Source: Chloroflexota bacterium
GTDB lineage: Bacteria; Chloroflexota; Anaerolineae; Anaerolineales; UBA4823
DNA length: 64,000 bases
Assembly (NCBI GenBank): GCA_029557965.1
Contig: JAKQIM010000048.1
Location: 23,638-87,637 of the forward strand
Direction of reading: 5' to 3'
In this document: in pieces, positions 24,526 to 33,685 of the stretch
Layout of the letters: each line of letters starts with the position of its first letter
How positions within the stretch are numbered: the first letter of the stretch is position 1
The notes under the pieces: generated by a model
What the model saw: the letters and a program-made list of their open reading frames with translations, nothing else
The model's database searches: none
What the model was told of the DNA's origin: nothing
Made by a program: the position numbers and the translations under genes

Positions 24526-27109
24526 ACCTCAAACCCTCACCCATGACGAAGCCCATTACGCCCTGCATGCCGCCGCCGACGGCCTGTTGACCCCTGCCGA
24601 CCAGCAAGCCCTGGGCCAACACCTGGCCTCTTGCGAGGCCTGCCGGGCTTACGCCGCCGAGCTGGGTCAGTTCGAAACCGGTCTGCGCGCCGCGCTGCAA
24701 GAGCGTTGGCCTTCGCCCTCAGCCGAGGCCGTTCAACAGGGTTCTGGCAAGGTCTTCACCGCCCTCGAAAGACTCAATCCACAGAGGACCTCGCGTATGA
24801 AACACTTCATGTCCGGCTCAGCCCGCACCCTGGGTTGGGCCACCCTTGCCATCTTGTTCATCGTCGCTTTGGGATGGGGCATTCGCGCTCTGCTGCCCGG
24901 GCCCCTGCCGGCTGCACCAGCCACCCCCACCACTGCCCCCATCATCCAGGCCAGCCAGAGCACCACCCCCACTGCTCCTGCCGAGGAAGCAGTCAACGGG
25001 AATTCCCCTGCACCTACCGCAACTCTCGCTGAGACCGCCGCGCCCACCCCTATACTCAACCTGCCGGCCTCCTCAACCGGCGCCTTCCCCAATGTTGCCT
25101 TTTCATTTACTATACCCTACCCCACCACTCCGGATTCGGTCAACATCTACCGCCACCAGCTTGGTGAAGCCATCACCAGCGAGAACGCTCGCCAGGTGGC
25201 GGCCCAGTTCGGCTTGCAGGGCGGCGTATATGCCATGCCCAGCGAAGCCTCTTGGTTAAATATCTTCGAAGCCACCGATGGCTTCCGCCTGCTGCGCTTT
25301 TTGAGCTTCCCCGGCCAGTTCGTCTATGAGAACCGTTCCGGCCATTTCTACAGTTTCAGCGAGCCCCTGCCTTACGAAGAACAGGTGCGCATCGCCACCG
25401 AGTTTCTCAACCAGTACGGCCTGCTGGATCTGCCCTACCGCGCCGGCCCATCTCCCGTCCAGCCCAACACCGTGGTCTTCACCCCTCTGCTGGATGAGCG
25501 GCCCGTGATCTACGGCATCGGCAAGGACCCCGGCAACATGGCCTGGATGTCGGTCAGCATCGACAAAGGCCAGGTCAGCCGTGCCATGATCAGCCGCCAA
25601 TCCTTCAACGCGGTGGGCCAGTTCCCCATCATCACTGCCGAACAGGCCTGGGCCAGGTTGGGCGATCAAGATGCCATCCAGCATGCCCGTTACGCCGTTC
25701 TCGAAGCCGACCGGCCCATCACCTACCGCCAGTGGTCTCGCACCTATTCCGCCGGTGAGCCGGTGGATCTTTACGGCACTGTTCAGGTGCGCCAACCCAC
25801 TACCCCCGGCGACCCCACCCTCATCACGCTCAACGAATACCTGGTTGCCAACGGCGAGGGGCTCGCTGCCAATGATCCCTGGACAAGCGTCCACGGCTGG
25901 GGGCAGTTCAATCCGAATGAAGATGGCAACCTGGTCTTCAACCTGGAGGGTTGGGAAATCTCTACCCAAGAAAGTGAATATCTCACCGGCACCATCCAGC
26001 GCCAGGGCGACCAGGCTTTCCTGGCCGCCGGCGATGGCCGTACCCTGGCCTTGCCCGACCTGCCGGCTGAGGTACCTGCCGGGGTCACGGTCGAGTTAAC
26101 CGGGTATATTTTGCCTGGTGATCCAGCCACCATGAATTGGGGTTATATCAGCACCGGCGAGTATATTACCGCCTATTACATGTCCATGTCCTGCGGCGGC
26201 TGGGGCGGTGGTGGCGGCGGCTCTGAAAATGCCAATTTCGGCGGCGGCATGCTGTCAGTGCCCAATGTAGACCCTTCGATCCTGCCCACCCCCACGCCAG
26301 CGCCCGCTTTAGGGCCCTACGCCGTTGATGAGCGTCTGGATGGGCTGACCGGCACGGTGCAGGTCACCATCCACCGCTATCTCGATGGCTCTACCAGCCT
26401 GGAATTGGGGCTTTACGCCGAATCGACCGATAAGGCTTCCGGAGGCGTCTTCTTCTTCCTAGAAGGCGAGGCCTTGACAGGCATGGAGCAGTACCACAAC
26501 CTGCCAATACGCGTCTGGGGCAGTGTCACCAGTCTCAAAAACGATACCCCCATCCTCAACGTCGAGCGCTATGAACTGCTTGATCCTGATCTGCGCATCC
26601 AGGAATGGACCGGAACCGAACAGATCGTGACCCTCGAAGACCGGGAGGTGGTCTTGCTCACCACCAGCGACGGTCAATCTTTCGTGACCAACAGTTCACT
26701 CATCTGGGATGCTGCCGCCAGCCTGATCGGCATGCCCGGCGACCTGATCGAGATCGAGGGCTATGTCATCCCCGGTCAACAATTCGGTGGTTACCCTGTC
26801 ATCAAAGAGCTGAGCGGTGGAACGCCTCCAGACGGTGTCATCACCAGCAACCAGCCAAACGAATATGACCACGCTTCTGACCTGGGTGCTTTCCCCGCTG
26901 GGGCGCTGAGCGGCCAGGTGACCATTGACAGCATCGAGCTGGCTTATGCCTCGACAACGCTCCAGCACTGCACCGCCGGGCAAGATACCGACCCCAGCAC
27001 AGCCGCTTACCTGGTGGTCCAGCCCATCTGGGTCTTCACCGGGCACTTCGAGGATGGGCGCATCTTCACCGTCCAGGTACAGGCACTTCCAAACGAATAC
27101 ATCCCCTAA
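24509..27109 (+). CDS. Membrane anti-sigma factor with a very large outer domain
   Basis: 866 residues from ATG 24509, with AGGAGG upstream and a 17-base overlap with the sigma gene. Residues 10-60 form a zinc-binding anti-sigma domain: His38, Cys42, Cys45 in HLASCEACR. One transmembrane helix at about 108-130 (TLGWATLAILFIVALGWG). A Thr/Pro/Ala-rich spacer follows to about 190, then some 670 residues outside the membrane, rich in beta strands and Tyr/Trp, with a Gly-rich patch (SCGGWGGGGGG near 564) next to a Pro-rich hinge. Most anti-sigma factors of this type are 200-300 residues. The last codons lie in a palindromic terminator. Confidence 0.88.
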   Translation: MEHPVEPQTLTHDEAHYALHAAADGLLTPADQQALGQHLASCEACRAYAAELGQFETGLRAALQERWPSPSAEAVQQGSGKVFTALERLNPQRTSRMKHFMSGSARTLGWATLAILFIVALGWGIRALLPGPLPAAPATPTTAPIIQASQSTTPTAPAEEAVNGNSPAPTATLAETAAPTPILNLPASSTGAFPNVAFSFTIPYPTTPDSVNIYRHQLGEAITSENARQVAAQFGLQGGVYAMPSEASWLNIFEATDGFRLLRFLSFPGQFVYENRSGHFYSFSEPLPYEEQVRIATEFLNQYGLLDLPYRAGPSPVQPNTVVFTPLLDERPVIYGIGKDPGNMAWMSVSIDKGQVSRAMISRQSFNAVGQFPIITAEQAWARLGDQDAIQHARYAVLEADRPITYRQWSRTYSAGEPVDLYGTVQVRQPTTPGDPTLITLNEYLVANGEGLAANDPWTSVHGWGQFNPNEDGNLVFNLEGWEISTQESEYLTGTIQRQGDQAFLAAGDGRTLALPDLPAEVPAGVTVELTGYILPGDPATMNWGYISTGEYITAYYMSMSCGGWGGGGGGSENANFGGGMLSVPNVDPSILPTPTPAPALGPYAVDERLDGLTGTVQVTIHRYLDGSTSLELGLYAESTDKASGGVFFFLEGEALTGMEQYHNLPIRVWGSVTSLKNDTPILNVERYELLDPDLRIQEWTGTEQIVTLEDREVVLLTTSDGQSFVTNSSLIWDAAASLIGMPGDLIEIEGYVIPGQQFGGYPVIKELSGGTPPDGVITSNQPNEYDHASDLGAFPAGALSGQVTIDSIELAYASTTLQHCTAGQDTDPSTAAYLVVQPIWVFTGHFEDGRIFTVQVQALPNEYIP

Positions 27110-27146
27110 AAATAATGTGGGGCGCCCCACATTATTTTTAGGGGAT
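27101..27146. terminator. 46-base perfect palindrome, bidirectional terminator
   Basis: Arms 27101-27123 and 27124-27146 are exact reverse complements with no spacer. Each strand gives a GC-rich stem tip (GTGGGGC/GCCCCAC) followed by ATTATTTTTA, so it can terminate both the anti-sigma gene and the opposing kinase gene. Both stop codons and the last two sense codons of both genes lie inside it. Confidence 0.9.
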
Positions 27147-30100
27147 ATACCTCGTCGCCCCGGCCTGGGTCGCAAACCACACCACCCCCTGCGCGTCCAC
27201 ATAGATCGCCCGGATCTCGGCCTCGATCAATCCATCTTTGACGCCGTACTGCTGCCAGTTCGTGCCGCCTGTTCCGGAGGCGCCATCCCAGCGGTAAACC
27301 CCGCTATCGCCAGTGCCCACCCACAGGCCGCCATCAGGCGCAAACGCCAGCGCCGTGAACCAGTTGTTCTCATCGGGCAAGGTGTAACGCGACCACTGTT
27401 CCTGCTCGAACTTGAACAGGGCATCGCCGTTCGCCGCTACCCAGATCGCGCCGTTGGTATCTTCGGCAATGGCAGAAACACCGTCCCACTCGGCCGCGAA
27501 GGATTTTCCGCCCCCATAATGCGCCCACTGCCCATCAGGGCTCCGCCGGCTTAAGCCAGGGTTGTAACCTTCTTCATCTACCGTAGAAACCCACACCGAG
27601 CCGTCAGAGGCGGCGAACACCAAGAAGACGGCGTTTTGCGACAGGCCGTTTGTGCGATCGTACACCTGCACCACCTGGTCATTCTCGATCTGTGCCAGGC
27701 CACCCAGCGTGCCCACCCAGGCCGTGCCATCGGGTGTCACTGCCAGCCCATAGATTTCGTTGGACGGCAGGCCATTGGCCGTCGTCCAGCTCGTTACCAC
27801 GCGATCTGCCCCCAGGCGGTGCAGCCCTTCTCCATATTCCAGGCACCAGGTATTGCCCTGTACATCCACAACCAGGGGCACGTAATCACGCGGCAGGTCA
27901 CCCGGCTGAGACCAGGTCTCATTTCCCGGGTCAAAACGGTCCGTCTCGGGAACGCTCCTGCCCACAAACCACAGGCTCCCGTCTGTCGCCGGCAAGATGC
28001 GTTCATACCCATGCCACACCTGCGGCAGGCCCGGCACTTGCCAGGTGTTGAAAGTATCCGTCAACTGAGTGTCATCCGAGTCGTAAACAATCAACCCCTG
28101 ATCACTGCCAAAATACAAGACGCCGTCATCGTCCTGGCCTATGCCGGTGACATACCGCACCCCCAGCTCTTCGTTTGAGAACATGGTCCAATCGGCATTA
28201 TCGGGGTTAAAACGGTAAATGCCATCATAGGTGGCAAACCAATACCAACCCCGCTCATCACGCTGCATACCATCGGCATATTCAATGCCCTGGCCCTGCA
28301 TCTGGGGCACGGGCTCAAAGGCGCTATCCACAAAGCGCACCACCCCGCCCCTGGTCGCCACCCAGGCTTGCCCAGGGCCATCCACCAACAGTGCAATGAC
28401 CTCGTTATCAGGCAAGCCATCTTCCACAAAATAGGTTTCCCAGGTGCCTGCATCCGGATCATAATGCCCCAGCCCGTGCATGGTGCCCACCCACAGTTCG
28501 CCATCTTCCCACGAGCGGATCACATACACGTTCCAAGATAGCTGCCCCGGCCCTTCTCCCGATGGAAATGGCGCAAATGGCTGCCAGCCGTTGCCCCCCA
28601 GTTGGTTCAACCCACCCCCGGTTTGGCCGCTGTAGGCGGTACCAGCGAGCAATCCCAACGGGGTTGATTCAATCGCCATCACAACCGGGCTGTCCAGCCC
28701 GTCTGACATATCGTAGACGATCAGTTCATCTTCTGTTCGCTGAGCCAGCCCATTATTCGTCGCCGCCCAAATGTGGTAATCATCTGGGTGCAGCAGAAGG
28801 TCATTAATATACGTACCCGGCAGGCCATCTGCCGCCGTATAATGCCCAACAAGATTCCCGCCTGAGCGTTCCCTAACCGTCAGTCCATGCCAATCGCCGC
28901 TGTAGACCTGGTCATCATCCACCACGATCGTGGCAGCCCAATTCCATGCCCCCCACGAGCGCCAGGCGGAGGGCTCGCCGGTGGAGACCTGAGCCGCCGG
29001 CGTGGAACCAGCAAGCACGCGCGCCCTGAAGATCAAGAAACGCCGCACCATGATCAACCCCACAACCAGGGCCGCCAGCACCATCAATAGCCCAACCCCG
29101 CCCAACACCCAAAACAGCTTGCTCTTGGGCTTGCGCATGGGACGGGCCGCACGGGCTGGCTTTTCTACAGGGGGTGCGGTTGGCCCAGATGCTTTTGCGG
29201 GCGAGGTCAACACCGTGCCCGGCAGCGCCGTGCGCCCTTCTGCCGGTAGGCCTGAAGGGGCCTCATCCCCCACAACCGTTGAGGCTTGCGCATCGCCCGG
29301 CCCCAACGGCCCCCCGATGACCGTTTCTGCCGCCGACTGCGCCAGCACCTGTGGGCCGCGCACCGTCTCAGCCTCGCCCAGGGCCTGCTTCCAGGCCGCC
29401 AGGAAATCGGTCATCGAAGCAAAACGGTCTTCCGGGTTCTTTGCCAGCGCTTTCAAGATCACCCGCTCCACCGCCGGTGAGATACCCGGGTACACCACCG
29501 AAGGCAGGGGCAGGGGCTCATTGATATGTTTTAGAATCACTGCCAGGGGGGTCTCAGCCTCATACGGCACACGCCCGGTTACCATCTCATACAAAATGAC
29601 CCCCAGCGAATAAATATCTGTGCGCGCATCCACCTTCTGCCCCTGGGCCTGCTCAGGGCTCATATAGGCGGGCGTGCCCACCAGCGCACCTGTGCTGGTG
29701 AAATGCTTGTCGCTCTCCAAGAGCTTGGCAATGCCAAAATCGGCCAGGAATAAATTACCGCGCCGGTCTAGCAGCGCATTGGAAGGCTTCAAATCGCGGT
29801 GGATCACCCCCCGCGCGTGGGCATAATCCAGCGCGTCCGCGAGCTGCGAGAAAAGCCGGTCAATCTCCCTCAACGCCATGTGCCCGGCCCCCAGGCGGTC
29901 TTTGAGTGTTCCGGCATCCAGGTAGCGCATCACCAGGTAAGGCACTTCATCGGCCTCACCGTGATCGTAAACCGGCAGAATATGAGGATGCTCCAACCCG
30001 GCGATGGTCAGTGCTTCTTGATGGAAACGGGCTGAGAACTCACTCGATTCAGCCAATTGGCGCGGCAGCACCTTGAGTGCCACATCTCGATTCATGGCGG

Positions 30101-30200
30101 CGTGGTAGGCCCGGTAAACCGTTGCCATCCCCCCTTGCCCAATTTGCCCAATGATGCGATAGGGCCCCAACATTTGACCTGCTTGCAAACCGGTCATCAT
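27138..30200 (-). CDS. Ser/Thr protein kinase with extracellular beta-propeller sensor
   Basis: 1,020 residues. Kinase domain about 12-270: glycine loop IGQGGMATVY (20-29), Lys43, HRDLKPSN, DFGIAK and the APE-equivalent GTPAYMSPEQ. A Pro/Ala-rich linker leads to a transmembrane helix at about 360-385 (VLGGVGLLMVLAALVVGLI). The remaining 630 residues are repeated strands of the two-component regulator propeller type: WAATNNGLAQ, WVGTMHGLGHY, WVATRGGVVRF, WVGTLGGLAQ, WVGTGDSGVYRW. So the outside propeller probably binds a ligand and controls the inner kinase. Two ATGs (30200, 30197) follow GGAGG closely; the second has better spacing. Confidence 0.93.
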   Translation of the reverse strand: MMTGLQAGQMLGPYRIIGQIGQGGMATVYRAYHAAMNRDVALKVLPRQLAESSEFSARFHQEALTIAGLEHPHILPVYDHGEADEVPYLVMRYLDAGTLKDRLGAGHMALREIDRLFSQLADALDYAHARGVIHRDLKPSNALLDRRGNLFLADFGIAKLLESDKHFTSTGALVGTPAYMSPEQAQGQKVDARTDIYSLGVILYEMVTGRVPYEAETPLAVILKHINEPLPLPSVVYPGISPAVERVILKALAKNPEDRFASMTDFLAAWKQALGEAETVRGPQVLAQSAAETVIGGPLGPGDAQASTVVGDEAPSGLPAEGRTALPGTVLTSPAKASGPTAPPVEKPARAARPMRKPKSKLFWVLGGVGLLMVLAALVVGLIMVRRFLIFRARVLAGSTPAAQVSTGEPSAWRSWGAWNWAATIVVDDDQVYSGDWHGLTVRERSGGNLVGHYTAADGLPGTYINDLLLHPDDYHIWAATNNGLAQRTEDELIVYDMSDGLDSPVVMAIESTPLGLLAGTAYSGQTGGGLNQLGGNGWQPFAPFPSGEGPGQLSWNVYVIRSWEDGELWVGTMHGLGHYDPDAGTWETYFVEDGLPDNEVIALLVDGPGQAWVATRGGVVRFVDSAFEPVPQMQGQGIEYADGMQRDERGWYWFATYDGIYRFNPDNADWTMFSNEELGVRYVTGIGQDDDGVLYFGSDQGLIVYDSDDTQLTDTFNTWQVPGLPQVWHGYERILPATDGSLWFVGRSVPETDRFDPGNETWSQPGDLPRDYVPLVVDVQGNTWCLEYGEGLHRLGADRVVTSWTTANGLPSNEIYGLAVTPDGTAWVGTLGGLAQIENDQVVQVYDRTNGLSQNAVFLVFAASDGSVWVSTVDEEGYNPGLSRRSPDGQWAHYGGGKSFAAEWDGVSAIAEDTNGAIWVAANGDALFKFEQEQWSRYTLPDENNWFTALAFAPDGGLWVGTGDSGVYRWDGASGTGGTNWQQYGVKDGLIEAEIRAIYVDAQGVVWFATQAGATRYIP

Positions 30201-30226
30201 GCCTCCTCAATGTACGCTGCTCTTCC

Positions 30227-30255
30227 AGTATACATAATATTCTCCCCCAAAGCAA
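30227..30255 (-). promoter_or_regulatory. Promoter of the propeller kinase
   Basis: On the minus strand: TTGCTT (30250-30255), 17 bases, TATACT (30227-30232), then about 20 bases of leader to the start, with GAGGAGG. Confidence 0.6.
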
Positions 30256-30281
30256 CTAGGACCAGGCTCGTCTTCGTACTG

Positions 30282-30986
30282 CTACACCCTACCCCTCCAA
30301 TATACTCTGAACTTCCACCGGATCGTTGTTTTGTTTTCCCGTTTCAAATGCGCGATCGCTTTCCTTCCAAAAATAAATCCGTATGTGCTCACAATATGCT
30401 CGAGCGTCCCATACTCCTGGTCCGAGAAGATATCCTGGTACGCAAAATGGAATTCATCGATAAAAATATGGTCCACCGTTTCATCCACCTTCTCGGGATC
30501 ATCGATCACGTCATACAAGTCGCCCCCGTACCAACCGGGTGAGATGCCCACATAAACCACCGGGCCCTTTGCCACACGCAAGCCTTCACGGATAAAATCA
30601 CGATACTGTTCCGGGGGGTAAAGGGCCAGCGTGATGCCGGTCACCAGGTCCACCGAGTCGTCCGCCAGCGGCAAAGCCAGAGCGTCTCCGCTCACAAAGG
30701 TTACCCGCTCCATGCCCTCGCTGCCTGCTTTTTCCCGCGCCACTTGCAACATGGCTGCCTCGTGCTCGATGCCAATCATCTTGCGCGCCAACCGCGCCAG
30801 CGCCAGGCTGGAGCTCCCTGTCCCAGCCCCCACATCCGCAATGCATTTGCCTGCCAGGTCGATAATCCCCGGCAGCTGCTCGTAAATCGTCGGGTGATAG
30901 GGCGTGTTCGAAAATGCCTCATACACCTCCGGGTAATCCCGGTAAAGGATATCCCAACGGTTCTCGATCGACTCAGGTCGCGTCAT
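30282..30986 (-). CDS. Class I SAM-dependent methyltransferase
   Basis: 234 residues. Motif I CIADVGAGTGSSSLALAR (about 48-65), acidic motif II GIEHEAAM, motif III SGDALALPLADDSVDLV (about 95-111), then VYVGISPGWYGGDLYDV. The DVGAGTG and DDSVDLV pattern is that of methyltransferase 11 proteins such as UbiE-like enzymes, though the substrate is open. It overlaps the glycosyltransferase by 14 bases, so the two are transcribed together and the target may be a sugar or a glycolipid. Confidence 0.9.
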   Translation of the reverse strand: MTRPESIENRWDILYRDYPEVYEAFSNTPYHPTIYEQLPGIIDLAGKCIADVGAGTGSSSLALARLARKMIGIEHEAAMLQVAREKAGSEGMERVTFVSGDALALPLADDSVDLVTGITLALYPPEQYRDFIREGLRVAKGPVVYVGISPGWYGGDLYDVIDDPEKVDETVDHIFIDEFHFAYQDIFSDQEYGTLEHIVSTYGFIFGRKAIAHLKRENKTTIRWKFRVYWRGRV

Positions 30987-32163
30987 AACGCATCCTTGAA
31001 AAATAGAACCTCTCCGCCTCCCTCATCACCGCCCCATGCTCCGCCTTCTCTCGCACCAGACGCAGGTTTTCATCCTTCGCTTTGGCACGCAGGGGCTCAT
31101 CCCCCAATGCCTGCAAGATCGCCTGCGACAGGGCTTGCGGATCGCCCGGATCTACCAACAGGCCGTTCACACCTGGTTGGATCCACTCGCGCAAAGATTC
31201 AATCTCCCCGGCAATCGGGAAGCACCCGCAAGCCAGCGCCTCCAGCATAGTATTGGGCGTCCCATCGTGCGTGGTGATCGAGAGCACCACCTGGGCCTGC
31301 TGGAACTGTTCTGCCATCTGTGGGCGGGTGAGCTTGGGCAGCAGGTCTACCGCCGCCCCGATCCCCAGCTTGTTCACCCACTGCTCCGCCAGCCCCACCC
31401 CTGCCATCGCCGGGCAGGTAAAGCGCACCTCCGGCCTTTCCTTCAGCACCAGCGGAATGGCCTGGAAGAAGGTATCGTTGCGCACGTATGCCCGCACTCC
31501 CCTGGGCTGGATCACAATGGGCGCCTCGAGCGCCTGCGCCGCCGGGTAGAACACCTCCATCTGGATGCCCCCGCCCCCCGGCAGCACGATCCCCGGCTTC
31601 TCGGCTGCGAAGCCCCACTTCCGCGCCAGGGCCTGGTCGCGCTGGCAGTCGGTGTGCAGGGCGTGCGCCCGCATCAGCGCTCGCCTGGTCAACCTGCCCA
31701 TCCAGGGATTGGCGGTGGCATGCAGGGTAAAATCATTTCCCCACACCGACACCAACAGGGGCATATCTGCCAATTCTTCCATCGCCATGGCCGCCAGCAT
31801 CCCCTCGTAAGGGATGCGCATGGCGTGCACCAGGTCTGGTCGAACCGCTTCGATCACGGCCCTGAGCTTCCTGGCGGCCCGCGGCAAGGTCAGCGGTCCC
31901 AGCCACTGCCGCACCATCGTTCTTGCCCCCACCGGCAAGAGCTTAGCCAGCCTGCCCATCACCCCGCCGCCTGCCTTAGCCTCCCCCTCACCTTCCTTGG
32001 CCTCGCTGAATGCCGCCGGGATCACCGCCAGCGAGGTCAAGCCATCCACTGCCTGGCAGGGGAACGATGAAGCCAGGTGCACCTCATGCCCTGCCCGGAT
32101 GAAATACCTGATCCAATTCAAGGCGATCGCCGACCGCCCATCTGCCACGAATAAAATTCTCAT
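30973..32163 (-). CDS. GT4-family glycosyltransferase
   Basis: 396 residues from ATG at 32163 (MRILFVADGRS). Two Rossmann-like halves: N-terminal IRYFIRAGHEVHLASSFP, C-terminal GT4 region with ITTHDGTPNTMLEALACGCFPIAGEIESLREW, holding the E-x7-E type donor-binding segment. The frame is open 19 codons farther upstream, but a -10 box exactly seven bases before this ATG suggests the transcript begins here. It probably adds a nucleotide sugar to a lipid or glycan on the cytosolic side. Acceptor unknown. Confidence 0.88.
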   Translation of the reverse strand: MRILFVADGRSAIALNWIRYFIRAGHEVHLASSFPCQAVDGLTSLAVIPAAFSEAKEGEGEAKAGGGVMGRLAKLLPVGARTMVRQWLGPLTLPRAARKLRAVIEAVRPDLVHAMRIPYEGMLAAMAMEELADMPLLVSVWGNDFTLHATANPWMGRLTRRALMRAHALHTDCQRDQALARKWGFAAEKPGIVLPGGGGIQMEVFYPAAQALEAPIVIQPRGVRAYVRNDTFFQAIPLVLKERPEVRFTCPAMAGVGLAEQWVNKLGIGAAVDLLPKLTRPQMAEQFQQAQVVLSITTHDGTPNTMLEALACGCFPIAGEIESLREWIQPGVNGLLVDPGDPQALSQAILQALGDEPLRAKAKDENLRLVREKAEHGAVMREAERFYFSRMRYDAT

Positions 32164-32170
32164 ACCCTGC

Positions 32171-32199
32171 ATCGTACCACATTCGCCAAACCTTGACAA
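32171..32199 (-). promoter_or_regulatory. Leaderless promoter of the glycosyltransferase
   Basis: Minus strand: TTGTCA (32194-32199), 17 bases, TACGAT (32171-32176), seven bases, ATG. It overlaps the divergent plus-strand promoter, so the two may compete for polymerase. Confidence 0.5.
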
Positions 32200-32221
32200 A
32201 TCACCTACCTGCCAGTACAAT
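32193..32221 (+). promoter_or_regulatory. Consensus promoter of the MFS gene
   Basis: TTGACA (32193-32198), exactly 17 bases, TACAAT (32216-32221). Transcription should begin near 32229, leaving a leader of about 118 bases that contains the hairpin at 32273. Confidence 0.8.
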
Positions 32222-32272
32222 GCCTTTTCCGTTCACCCCGGCCATCATTGGCTGGGGATTTTGTTTAAGAGA

Positions 32273-32331
32273 GGTTTGGGGAGCAATCACCACCCGCCAG
32301 GGTGATCATTGCTCCCCAAACCTTTTATATT
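32273..32331 (+). terminator. Terminator-like hairpin in the MFS leader, possible attenuator
   Basis: Perfect 15-base arms (32273-32287 and 32308-32322) with a small inner stem, followed by TTTTATATT. It lies between the promoter and the coding start, and the upstream gene points away, so it cannot end a neighbour's transcript from the plus strand. That makes leader attenuation the simplest reading, untested. Confidence 0.6.
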
Positions 32332-32346
32332 ACCTAGAGGCATACC

Positions 32347-33642
32347 ATGTTCAAAACCAACTTCATCATCGTCTGGGCGGGGCAGGTCATCTCCGTCTTC
32401 GGCTCCAACCTGAGCGGGTTCGCCCTGGGCGTCTGGCTCTACCAGCGCACCGGCTCCGCCAGCAATTTCGCCCTCGTGGCTCTCTGCACCGTGCTGCCGC
32501 AGGTCCTGCTTTCTCCCCTGGCTGGCGTGTGGATCGACCGTCACAACCGCCGCTGGACGATGGCCCTGGCTGATACCGGCGCCGCCCTGTGCACACTCTG
32601 CCTGGCGGTGTTATTCTTCTCCGGCCACATTCAAGTCTGGCACATTTTCCTGGCCACTGCCATCTCTTCCGCCTTCAGCAGCCTGCAAGTGCCAGCCTAC
32701 ACCGCCCTGGTCGCCTCCACCACCGCCCACGGCCAATTAGGCCGCGTCAACGGCCTGCTCCAGCTTGGGCGCGGCCTGGCCGATATCCTGGCCCCTGGGA
32801 TCGCCGGGGTATTGGTGGTTACCATCGGGGTGCCGGGCGTCTTGCTGGTCGATCTGCTCACCTTTTGTGCCGCCGTCTTGACCCTGATCTTTGTGCGTTT
32901 CCCCGGCCTGGAAGAAGCCCGCCCTCCATCGCAGGATGAGTCATCCGTCAAGACCTCCTGGTGGTCCGAATTGCAAGTCGGCTGGCGCATGCTAGCGGCC
33001 CAGCCTGCTCTTTCCACCCTGCTGCGTTACCAGGTTTTATTCACCTTCTTATGGAGCTTGTTCGGCGTGCTGGTGACGCCCATGGTACTGGGATTTGCTA
33101 CGCCAGATGAATTGGGTGCCGCCCTCACTGTCGCCGGGATCGGGCTGCTCTCCGGCAGCCTGCTCATGACCGCCTGGGGCGGACCGAAACGCCGGGTATG
33201 GGGCTTGCTGTTCTTCGAGCTGCTCAGCGCCCTCGCCTTCTGCCTGATGGGCCTGCGTCCCAGCCTGGCCCTCGTTGCCGGGGCAGCCTTCCTGGCGCAT
33301 TTTACCCTGGCTTTCGTTTCCAGTTTGGCCGAGGCCATCTGGCAGGGCCAGGTGCCGCATGCCCTCCAAGGGCGGATATTCGCCTTCAAACAGACCGCCC
33401 TCAAGCTGGGCACCTTCTGCGCTTACCTGGCAGCAAGCCTGCTGGCCGACCGTTTCCTGGAGCCGCTGCTGCGCTCCGACGGCCTCCTGGCGCGCAGCCT
33501 GGGACCCCGGTTCGGCACCGGCCCCGGGCGCGGCCTGGCCTTCCTGTTCTTCCTGATCGGCCTGCTCAAAGCCGCCTCGGTGCTCTGGATCTATGCCGCC
33601 CCCGGCCTGCGCCGCCTGGATAGCGACCTATCGCGTCAATAA
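32347..33642 (+). CDS. MFS transporter, drug-exporter type
   Basis: 431 residues with about 12 transmembrane helices and a central cytoplasmic loop near 200-222 (LEEARPPSQDESSVK). Between helices 2 and 3 lies the MFS signature GVWIDRHNRRWTM (about 60-72). The closest pattern is the enterobactin exporter / MFS_3 group found in Chloroflexota and Actinomycetota, usually called macrolide or multidrug efflux. The substrate cannot be read. Expression is probably controlled through its leader, which has a consensus promoter and a terminator hairpin, a layout shared with some antibiotic-induced exporters. Confidence 0.9.
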   Translation: MFKTNFIIVWAGQVISVFGSNLSGFALGVWLYQRTGSASNFALVALCTVLPQVLLSPLAGVWIDRHNRRWTMALADTGAALCTLCLAVLFFSGHIQVWHIFLATAISSAFSSLQVPAYTALVASTTAHGQLGRVNGLLQLGRGLADILAPGIAGVLVVTIGVPGVLLVDLLTFCAAVLTLIFVRFPGLEEARPPSQDESSVKTSWWSELQVGWRMLAAQPALSTLLRYQVLFTFLWSLFGVLVTPMVLGFATPDELGAALTVAGIGLLSGSLLMTAWGGPKRRVWGLLFFELLSALAFCLMGLRPSLALVAGAAFLAHFTLAFVSSLAEAIWQGQVPHALQGRIFAFKQTALKLGTFCAYLAASLLADRFLEPLLRSDGLLARSLGPRFGTGPGRGLAFLFFLIGLLKAASVLWIYAAPGLRRLDSDLSRQ

Positions 33643-33685
33643 TCTTGATCGGTTATGGCCGGCAAGATCAGCTTGACCTGCATAC

